A stretch of 64,000 nucleotides of DNA from Rhodospirillaceae bacterium (GTDB lineage Bacteria > Pseudomonadota > Alphaproteobacteria > Rhodospirillales > Rhodospirillaceae), in NCBI GenBank assembly GCA_028822445.1, contig JAPKDQ010000008.1:1-64000 (forward strand). The letters run 5' to 3'. Shown here piece after piece: positions 57,512-64,000 of the stretch. Below the pieces are notes generated by a model. That model searched no databases, was not told the origin of the DNA, and worked only from the letters and a program-made list of their open reading frames with translations. The first letter of the stretch is position 1. Every line of letters starts with the position of its first letter. The position numbers and the translations under genes are program-made.

Positions 57512-58219
57512 GTGATTTCTAAAACCTATGTTTTATCGTTTATTTTTTGCGTATGGGCAACGAACGCGGTTGCAGTTGAAGTTCTCTTCTTTGGCGCCAC
57601 ACGGAATACTGGTCTGGAAGCGGTGAAGCTCTTAGCGGAGCAGGGGCATGCAGTGACGGCTTTCGTCCGCGCGAGTTCTGATGTTGCAGCGCTGACTGAA
57701 TTGGACGTTCGCCTGGTCACCGGTGATGCACTTGATTTTCCGTCTGTTGCATCTGCGTTTGAAGGGACACCTTACGACGTTGTGATCTCGACCCTGAGTG
57801 GTGGCATTCGCAACACGTCTGTCGATGGCCAAGGCAATATCAATGTTTTTGAAGCGGCCGAAGGCGCGGGTGTTGAACGCGTAATCCTGGTCACAACTAT
57901 TGGCGCAGGCGGCACGGAATCTGTTCTCCCAGAAAGTGCGCAGCGTTTTCTCAAGCCCGTCATTGATGCCAAGACGATCGCTGAAAACGACCTGAGGACG
58001 CGTGAGTTGACTTGGACTATCCTCCGGCCAGGCCAACTCCCAGAGGGCGCGGCGACCGGAAATGGACTCCTGACGGAGGATCAATCCACAATGGGTATAA
58101 TCACGATGGGAGAACTTGCGGCTTTAATAGTCCAGTGCGTGAGTGATGACGCTACATATAATAAAATTTTTCATACTGTAGATAGCGATATGACAGGGTC
58201 TGTCCCATCGTTTGAATGA
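57512..58219 (+). CDS. Secreted NmrA/atypical-SDR-fold protein, paralogue
   Basis: The GTG after AAGGGGG gives 235 residues; an earlier GTG 11 codons upstream would precede the signal. Residues 1-22 are a Sec signal peptide (VLSFIFCVWATNAVAV). The mature part has VLFFGATRNTG, HAVTAFVRASSD, VTGDALDFPS and TWTILRPGQLPEGAATGN. In the dinucleotide motif the middle Gly is Arg (GATRNTG), so NAD(P) binding may be altered. The layout matches the gene at 28947-29690. Confidence 0.75.
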   Translation: MISKTYVLSFIFCVWATNAVAVEVLFFGATRNTGLEAVKLLAEQGHAVTAFVRASSDVAALTELDVRLVTGDALDFPSVASAFEGTPYDVVISTLSGGIRNTSVDGQGNINVFEAAEGAGVERVILVTTIGAGGTESVLPESAQRFLKPVIDAKTIAENDLRTRELTWTILRPGQLPEGAATGNGLLTEDQSTMGIITMGELAALIVQCVSDDATYNKIFHTVDSDMTGSVPSFE

Positions 58220-58496
58220 CTACAGTTGCACTAGTTTTTGGGCGTGAATGGTGAACCTGATCCGATCGGCTAATTCTAGTAAATTGTGTTCTTCAGCCTC
58301 CGATATGGTGTGTCAGACTGCATAGTGTCTTTCATTAATATTCTGAGGCTGCTATCGATCATCGGCGATAACTCAGACAGGTCTAGTGGCTTGAGATATT
58401 TGATTACCGAATCAAACTAATTATGGGCGCCAACTTCTCAATAGAAGCAGCGTGGCGTTGGCCAGTGCTTTGCGAGACAACTGGCCAGCGTAAGTT

Positions 58497-59993
58497 TTAT
58501 ATTTCTAAGGTCATGCCTAACCATCGTCCCAATGCTAGGGCCGGGGTTAACATCATGCCTGGCGCGAAGACACTGCCAAGCGTTGCACCACTCCCCAGCA
58601 CTTCACCGGTCGCATATAAATTGGGCACTACCGATCCGTCCTTCCTGAGGACCCGCATGTCTTTATCAACGATAATGCCCACCGATGATGTGGCTGAGCT
58701 GCCCAGATGAATTACAGCGTAATAAGGGCCGGTGGATATGGTGCGTGGCATGTATTCCCGCCCTAGGTCATCTGATCCAGACGCGACGCTTTCATTGTAC
58801 ATGGCAACCGTCTTCGCAAGACCACCCGCATCGATGCCTGCTTTTTCAGCGAGCTCTTCGAGTGTGCCGGCTTTTATGAACATGGGGTTGTCATTGAAAT
58901 GGGCGCGGTATTCCTCATCAGACCAGCGGGGAAATCCACTGGGCGCTGTTCTTAGAATTTGATCGTCAAAGACGACGGCATACCTGAATTTATCTTGCTT
59001 CACCAAAGCGGAAGCCCTGGTCTCAGACATTGGTTCATCCTCGCGAATAAACCGCTGTCCATCGTTATTCACCCAAATTTCCCAAGGCGGACGTGTTAGA
59101 GGGTTTGTGTCGAAGCGAGCATAGGGTGTTGCTGGAAAGGTATCTGCGGTTAGAACTGAACCCGTTCCGGCTCGATGGAGTTCATGGCCGCGTAACATTC
59201 CGCCAGCGGAGGTTGCTAGCTCCAGCCCTTTGCCAAGATTGCTAGGGTAAGATCCTGCTCCATAGGCGGGCTGACCCACAAGATTTTCAAATACCTCTGG
59301 GTTCATGGCATAGCCACCAGTGGTGATGAGTATGTGGCGCCCCTTAAAAGTATGCATGCCTTCGGCAGAGCGCGCTCGTACGCCTTTTACAGCTCCGGAA
59401 TCAGACATCACCAATTCGGTTACCTCGGTCTCGAGCTGCGTCACGACGCGACCGCTTTCGAGTTCTGGTTCCAATTCTTTGAGGACGGCAGCGAGGATAT
59501 CGCGTCCCTCATTCTTGCCCCAAATGTAACGCGCTGTAGTATAGGTGGGTCGGCCTGGATCGGAGCCGGTGACTGGATGCTCGGCCAGGGGCGTTAGACC
59601 GTTGTCGAGTAACCAATTGATTGTGTCTGGGGCTTCGTCACATGTTTTTCGAACAACGTTCTCGTCGGCCAAACCGCCTGTGATGCGCATGACGTCCTCA
59701 TAATGTGCATCCGGGCTATCTATGATTCCTTTCTTAGCTTGGGTCCGAGAGCCCCCGGCGCTCACTTGACCGTTGGCGAGGTGAAGGGTTCCGCCGACTG
59801 ATTCTGCTGCATCAATAAGTAATACTTTGGCACCACGCCGTGATGCAAAGATAGCCGCTGGTAGTCCAGCGGTTCCGGCTCCTACGATGATATAATCCCA
59901 ATCCATAGTTTCTTTTCCCTCTGACCGATTGCTAAGCGCGGAGGACGCGACAGATGCTGCCGCGACAGTTCCTAAAAATTGGCGTCTCTGCAT
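58497..59993 (-). CDS. Tat-exported FAD-binding dehydrogenase (fumarate reductase/ketosteroid dehydrogenase fold)
   Basis: The protein has 498 residues. MQRRQFLGTVAAASVASSA is a Tat signal. The mature part has YIIVGAGTAGLPAAIFASRR and LLIDAAESVGGTLHLANGQV for FAD, and the C-terminal GSVVPNLYATGEVLGSGA. Members oxidise or reduce steroids, fumarate-like acids or other alkenes. It is divergent from a triheme cytochrome c 234 bases away, which could take its electrons. The substrate is unknown. Confidence 0.85.
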   Translation of the reverse strand: MQRRQFLGTVAAASVASSALSNRSEGKETMDWDYIIVGAGTAGLPAAIFASRRGAKVLLIDAAESVGGTLHLANGQVSAGGSRTQAKKGIIDSPDAHYEDVMRITGGLADENVVRKTCDEAPDTINWLLDNGLTPLAEHPVTGSDPGRPTYTTARYIWGKNEGRDILAAVLKELEPELESGRVVTQLETEVTELVMSDSGAVKGVRARSAEGMHTFKGRHILITTGGYAMNPEVFENLVGQPAYGAGSYPSNLGKGLELATSAGGMLRGHELHRAGTGSVLTADTFPATPYARFDTNPLTRPPWEIWVNNDGQRFIREDEPMSETRASALVKQDKFRYAVVFDDQILRTAPSGFPRWSDEEYRAHFNDNPMFIKAGTLEELAEKAGIDAGGLAKTVAMYNESVASGSDDLGREYMPRTISTGPYYAVIHLGSSATSSVGIIVDKDMRVLRKDGSVVPNLYATGEVLGSGATLGSVFAPGMMLTPALALGRWLGMTLEI

Positions 59994-60227
59994 GGTGTTT
60001 TGCTCTTTTTCTATTTTGGACCGATGACACTCAAGTCGAGTCATGCGGTCCGCTAACTTATTAAAATTACTAATCTATTATGATGTGATCTGAATGCTTG
60101 GTCTACAATTTGTAGAATATGTGTGGTGGCTTTGCTCGTACAGTGGCCTGCCTTGGCCTGGGCGCTTGTGTCTACTAAGATTGATATAAATTCGATATAA
60201 TAATGGCCTATTTTGGTTTGGGGATAA

Positions 60228-61520
60228 ATGATGAAAACGTTAAGCTTTATGAGCGGTGCTTTCAGCTTATTGGCCTTTGCTGCACTGGCACAACCCGGTG
60301 AGGAGCAAAGTACCTCTCAGGGTCAATATCTTGCGCGAGCAGCGAACTGCGTTGCATGTCATTCAGTTCCTGGTGGAGAGGCGTTCGCTGGTGGACTTAA
60401 AATGGCGACACCTGTTGGCGATATTTTCGTAACAAATATTACCCCGGATGACGAAACAGGTATCGGAACCTATACGCTGGAAGATTTTGATAACGCTATG
60501 CGTCGCGGCTTAGCTCAGGATGGTCACCGGCTGTATCCGGCGATGCCGTACCCGTCTTATGCAAAGATTACAGACGAGGATATTGAGGCACTCTATGATT
60601 ATTTTATGGATGAGGTTCCTGCAGTTTGGCAGGAGAATAAAGAAAATGAAATTCCATGGATACTCAGTTTTCGCTGGCCGATAGCAATTTGGAATATTCT
60701 CTTCTTAGAAGATGATACCTATGCCGCGGATAGTTATAAGAGCGATGCATGGAACCGCGGCGCCTATTTAGTTCAGGGACTCGGGCACTGCGGAGCATGC
60801 CATACCCCACGAGGTATCGCTTGGAATGAAGTCGCATTTGATGAATCGGACCCTGCCTACTTATCGGGGGCGTTTCTCGATAACTGGTATGCGTCAGACC
60901 TGACACAATCAAATCGAGCAGGCCTAGGCCGTTGGTCTAAAGAGGATGTGGAAATCTTCATGAAAACGGGCCGTAATAATCACTCGACGGCATTCGGGAC
61001 GATGGACGAGGTGATCATTAACAGCACCCAATATCTTTCACACGATGATTTAGATGGCATGGCTATCTATATCACTTCGTTGCCTGGGGCGCATGATGGA
61101 GAATACGTTTATAACGATTATGCAGTTGCTGTTATGCGTGGACCAGAGCGAAAGGGTGCTCAAGGCGCTAATCTATATATGCAGAATTGTGAATCGTGCC
61201 ACGTTGATACGGGTAGGGGGTATCCGCCGTATTTGCCACCTTTGGCGGGCAATCCACCCGTTATGGATTCGGACCCGGCTTCACTCATTAATATTGTTTT
61301 AAACGGATCGTCTCGCCTTATCGTAGACGGTACGCCTGATGCTTATCGTATGCCAGGTTACCGTAAATCTTTAAATGATCAGGAGATCGCCGACATCGTT
61401 TCATTCATGCGGTCGGAGTGGGGGAATAAGGCATCACCAGTTTCCGCTGCTCAGGTCGCCGGTCTACGGGCATTAACAGAGCAAGCCGATGACAGGATGC
61501 CGACCTTAAGAATGAAGTAG
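60228..61520 (+). CDS. Secreted triheme cytochrome c (AdhB/gluconate dehydrogenase subunit type)
   Basis: The 430-residue protein has a signal peptide (LSFMSGAFSLLAFAALAQ). Three CxxCH heme sites are present: CVACH, CGACH and CESCH. ATPVGDIFVTNITPDDETGIG and HRLYPAMPYPSYAKITDEDI match the cytochrome c subunits of membrane-bound alcohol, gluconate or fructose dehydrogenases, which pass electrons to quinone. No PQQ or GMC catalytic subunit was found beside it; its likely partner here is the divergent exported flavoprotein. Confidence 0.92.
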   Translation: MMKTLSFMSGAFSLLAFAALAQPGEEQSTSQGQYLARAANCVACHSVPGGEAFAGGLKMATPVGDIFVTNITPDDETGIGTYTLEDFDNAMRRGLAQDGHRLYPAMPYPSYAKITDEDIEALYDYFMDEVPAVWQENKENEIPWILSFRWPIAIWNILFLEDDTYAADSYKSDAWNRGAYLVQGLGHCGACHTPRGIAWNEVAFDESDPAYLSGAFLDNWYASDLTQSNRAGLGRWSKEDVEIFMKTGRNNHSTAFGTMDEVIINSTQYLSHDDLDGMAIYITSLPGAHDGEYVYNDYAVAVMRGPERKGAQGANLYMQNCESCHVDTGRGYPPYLPPLAGNPPVMDSDPASLINIVLNGSSRLIVDGTPDAYRMPGYRKSLNDQEIADIVSFMRSEWGNKASPVSAAQVAGLRALTEQADDRMPTLRMK

Positions 61521-62339
61521 TCAGTCAAAGGCCTGTATGCAAAAGTCGCCGACCGCTGCGCACCAAGCATCTGTGCACACGTCAACGGTATAGATATTTC
61601 CTCCTGGAATTATGTGGGTCGGGATCTCAGGTATAAGGGGCAGAACTTGCTCAATATTCGGCGTTTCCACGTCACGGTCACCGTAGACAATTAGGATAGG
61701 GCACGAGATCAATTTAAGTCGGTCTGTCAGGTCGTATTTGTAGACGGCATGATAGGCAGACACGGATGAGTCCCCCGTCATTAAAGCAGTTAGAAATCGT
61801 TTCTGAAAGACCTTGGGATCGATCGGTGCAGCCACCTGCCATCGTGCTTTCCAGAGTTTAACTAGATGGGAGCCATCCTCACGGGGCGGGGGTGGTGGCT
61901 GCATACGAGGCTTACGCCGCGGAGCCCCAGGCGGCAGAGGGGTGCGCAGTGGCGGCCCGGATAGAACTAAGGCGCTAATACGTTCTGGGTATTGAATTGC
62001 GAGTTGAATAGCAAACGTTGCTCCCGTGTGGACACCGCAAACCGTGAGACAACCCAACCCTAAAGCGTCTGCAACTTCCGCGATAGACTGAGCGTAATCT
62101 TCTGGCTCAAGTTCCCTTTCGGGTTTATCGGAAAGCCCGTAACCGAGTGTATCCAGGGCTATTGTTCGGAAACGCTTACCCAAAGTAGGAAGAGCGGCCT
62201 CAAACATGCTCCCTGCTTGAGGTGATTGATGCAGCAGTAGAAGGGGGGGTAAATTTTTTGCCGCCGTATCGTAATAGTGAATCTGTCCGTAGGACGTATC
62301 CGCATATCCTCTGCGGACAGACGGCAAAGGCGTTACCAC
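61521..62339 (-). CDS. Alpha/beta-hydrolase-fold protein lacking the usual triad
   Basis: The 272-residue protein has the fold: LLLLHQSPQAGSMFE near residue 33, ALDTLGYGLSDKP near 61, and YGDRDVETPNIEQVLPLIP near 219 with the acid Asp223. At the nucleophile elbow it reads CGVHTGATFA, so His104 stands where Ser is expected. The loop IPGGNIYTVDVC lacks the catalytic His. A run of five prolines (148-152) interrupts the cap region. It overlaps the VOC gene by seven bases. The protein may bind a ligand without hydrolysing it. Confidence 0.8.
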   Translation of the reverse strand: MVTPLPSVRRGYADTSYGQIHYYDTAAKNLPPLLLLHQSPQAGSMFEAALPTLGKRFRTIALDTLGYGLSDKPERELEPEDYAQSIAEVADALGLGCLTVCGVHTGATFAIQLAIQYPERISALVLSGPPLRTPLPPGAPRRKPRMQPPPPPREDGSHLVKLWKARWQVAAPIDPKVFQKRFLTALMTGDSSVSAYHAVYKYDLTDRLKLISCPILIVYGDRDVETPNIEQVLPLIPEIPTHIIPGGNIYTVDVCTDAWCAAVGDFCIQAFD

Positions 62340-62752
62340 TTGCCCTGATCGGGCATGCTAGCCCAAGGCTCTTCAGGTCGCAGAGGTCCACCTTTCTGCA
62401 GCAGTTCGAATGATATGCCGTCGGGTGACCTAACGAAGGCCATAAACCCATCCCGCGGCGGCAGGTTGAGGATCAGGCCCTTGTTCATGAGGTCTCTACA
62501 GGTGTCGTAAATATTGTCGACCTGATAGGCGATATGGCTAAAGCTGCCATACCTCTCGCGATCCTCAGCATTGTGATAGTAGACGACTTCGATCTGAGCT
62601 TCGTCGTTATTGGGCATGGTCAGGAATATAATATCGCAGGGACGTTGGTGCCCCTGAAAACGCCGGACTTCAACCATGCCCATCTGTCCACAGTAAAAAT
62701 CCAGCGCTTTATCAAGGTCAGTCACGCGCACGGCTGTGTGAAGATACTTCAT
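62333..62752 (-). CDS. VOC/glyoxalase family protein
   Basis: The 139-residue protein is a glyoxalase I-like VOC fold. Four metal-ligand positions are visible: His5 in YLHTAVRV, Glu55 in QIEVVYYH, His73 in FSHIAYQV and Glu116 in ISFELLQK. It resembles lactoylglutathione lyase-related proteins. It overlaps the hydrolase-fold gene downstream, so the two are translated together, perhaps acting on the same compound. The reaction is not known. Confidence 0.85.
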   Translation of the reverse strand: MKYLHTAVRVTDLDKALDFYCGQMGMVEVRRFQGHQRPCDIIFLTMPNNDEAQIEVVYYHNAEDRERYGSFSHIAYQVDNIYDTCRDLMNKGLILNLPPRDGFMAFVRSPDGISFELLQKGGPLRPEEPWASMPDQGKW

Positions 62753-62797
62753 GTTATGAAGCGCCTCGTTTTTGGTTTACGGCCGTTCGGTGCTTAC

Positions 62798-63325
62798 TTA
62801 TTTACCGACGTTTTCTCTGTGTGCCGGCGGCACCCAGCTAACTTTCCCATCTTTGAAACCCTCAATTGCGGCCTGCAGGGTTTCGTGGGCCAGGCAGCCA
62901 CGTGGGCAAAGGTTCGTTAGTTTTTGCAAATTTATTGCTGCAGCTTCTTGGTTCCCCATCTTTAGGTAAAGTTCACCTTGATACTCAAGGGCACCCTTAT
63001 GTGTGGGGTCTACCGCGAGCGCTGCGTTATAGTTTTCCATCGCTTCGTCATGTTTTCCCATGCTGCGTAGGCTATAGGCTTTAAGCGTTAGAGCCTCTGC
63101 ATTCTCGGGGTACCACTCGATGATTTCATAATCGAGGTATGAGATGGCTTTCTGGTACTCGCCGGCATCGATCATTTCTTGAACCTCTGCGAAATCCAGA
63201 TCGTCTTCCAACGGAAAGTCGACGCCAGCTATTGCCCACGCTTGCGCGGAAAAACCAGCTATGAAGATGACTGTGGTAATGCCCGAGACTATGGCCGAGT
63301 AAAGTTTATTCAATGGGCTCATCAT
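62798..63325 (-). CDS. Secreted TPR protein
   Basis: The 175-residue protein has a signal peptide (residues 1-31, ending AQAWA) and about three TPR units, with EALTLKAYSLRSMGKHDEAM and GALEYQGELYLKMGNQEAAA. LCPRGCLAHETLQAAIEG near the end has two cysteines that may form a disulphide. AAGGAAAAA precedes the start, and a second ATG directly after the first is equally possible. The function is unknown. Confidence 0.78.
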   Translation of the reverse strand: MMSPLNKLYSAIVSGITTVIFIAGFSAQAWAIAGVDFPLEDDLDFAEVQEMIDAGEYQKAISYLDYEIIEWYPENAEALTLKAYSLRSMGKHDEAMENYNAALAVDPTHKGALEYQGELYLKMGNQEAAAINLQKLTNLCPRGCLAHETLQAAIEGFKDGKVSWVPPAHRENVGK

Positions 63326-63414
63326 TATTTTTCCTTTTCGAACTTAAAGTCGGTCGTGCCAGGTATAGGAATACATTTGGAACAGTATTCAAGAAACTAA
63401 AAACTATCTAGGAA

Positions 63415-63440
63415 CAAAAAACCCCGCACTCAAGCGGGGT
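63415..63440 (-). terminator. Terminator of the leftward gene at the right end
   Basis: On the minus strand GCGGGGT pairs with a near-perfect complement across a six-base TTGAGT loop and is followed by a run of T. It lies about 45 bases after the stop of the unknown gene, whose transcript it would end. Confidence 0.8.
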
Positions 63441-63486
63441 TCTTTGTCGATGTATACTTCAGACCTTATGGCTATGAGTGAGAAGC

Positions 63487-63837
63487 CTATTTGTTTTCAC
63501 GAGTGAATGCGGCAGAGACGGGAAGATCCCCTTCGCGTAAGAGCGGTGAGTAGGTCAAATCGATAAAGCGGTCACGGTCTTTTTGCCACTCAGCATCTTG
63601 TTCTGCTGTGGGCATGTAGGTTTCGATCATCTCAGCTGTTACGCCTTTTTCAGCTAAGAGTGCTTCTACCACTTTCATGCGACGTCGGTTCGACCAGACT
63701 TCTGCACCGAGGGCGATGAGGCTGGTCATCATGTTGTCGAGAACTGGATTCCCGAGAAATACAGCGCGCTCAACATCGGATGCAATGAAATCAGACGCGT
63801 ATGTTGGGCGATCTGTTTTGAGTTTACTTGTGGCCAT
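63487..63837 (-). CDS. Unrecognised small protein
   Basis: The ATG giving MATSKLKTDRPTYASDF is chosen and yields 116 residues; an ATG three codons earlier is less likely because a GGAGTGAGAT site lies next to it. The sequence is mostly helical and charged (WSNRRRMKVVEALLAEKGVT, then EWQKDRDRFIDLTYSPLL), with no signal, membrane segment or cysteine. I do not know its family. Its own terminator and a separate promoter region to the right indicate a real monocistronic gene. Confidence 0.6.
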   Translation of the reverse strand: MATSKLKTDRPTYASDFIASDVERAVFLGNPVLDNMMTSLIALGAEVWSNRRRMKVVEALLAEKGVTAEMIETYMPTAEQDAEWQKDRDRFIDLTYSPLLREGDLPVSAAFTRENK

Positions 63838-64000
63838 GTATCTCACTCCTTAAATGCGGCGGAAGCTCAATTAAATATAGAATAGTGCGGTCTAGAGAAG
63901 TGTGCAATCGCCGTTATTGGTATATTCATTTCCTAGACCAATGCCTCAGGGCTAGTGGTAATCAACTATCCCATTGAAATCGTTGTATAATTAAAGTCAG

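Overview
The window looks like a chromosome segment of an alphaproteobacterium, probably a Rhodospirillales-like marine lineage with about half G+C by eye. The S10-spc-alpha ribosomal superoperon has the order secY-adk-rpsM-rpsK-rpoA-rplQ with no infA or rpmJ between secY and rpsM. Other typical blocks are rarA-crcB-rluC-ATP12, pccB-pccA, clpS-clpA, glnB-glnA and hom-glpX-recJ. The assignment rests on gene content and order, not on a computed phylogeny.

Layout: the 3' end of tuf (1-47) is followed by a terminator-like hairpin and the ribosomal superoperon (105-14174), which ends in an intrinsic terminator. A housekeeping stretch follows (14322-23958): a Deg-type protease, rarA, crcB, an RluC-type pseudouridine synthase, a tiny HAD-phosphatase remnant, the F1-ATPase assembly factor ATP12, yciB, both propionyl-CoA carboxylase subunits and an acylphosphatase. 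Next come two Tat-exported proteins, an unusual Fe/Mn superoxide dismutase and a DUF1838 protein, then lipB.

After tRNA-Leu(GAG) (26701-26787) lies an accessory block to about 33000. It holds a Tat-exported BBE-type flavoprotein, a secreted protein of the NmrA/atypical-SDR fold with a broken tandem copy, a truncated CpeT-like fragment, a Tat-exported amine oxidase and an FAD oxidoreductase related to L-2-hydroxyglutarate dehydrogenase. Core genes then resume: a VWA protein with a membrane-anchored J-protein, galU-ugd-phosphohexomutase, a decayed D-Ala-D-Ala carboxypeptidase, clpS-clpA, glnB-glnA, tRNA-His, rplM-rpsI, a TPR/glycosyltransferase-like protein, a gamma-carbonic-anhydrase-like protein, an OmpA-type lipoprotein, an aminotransferase, hom, glpX, recJ, a tandem HdeA-like periplasmic protein and an acetyltransferase.

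After tRNA-Glu(TTC) (57033-57108) a second accessory block begins. It carries another secreted NmrA-fold paralogue, a Tat-exported FAD dehydrogenase divergent from a triheme cytochrome c, an alpha/beta-hydrolase-fold protein lacking the normal catalytic residues and overlapping a VOC protein, a secreted TPR protein and an unrecognised small protein. The most interesting theme is that both tRNA-linked blocks carry exported redox enzymes together with a member of the same unusual secreted Rossmann-fold family. No rRNA, insertion sequence, prophage or CRISPR array was seen.
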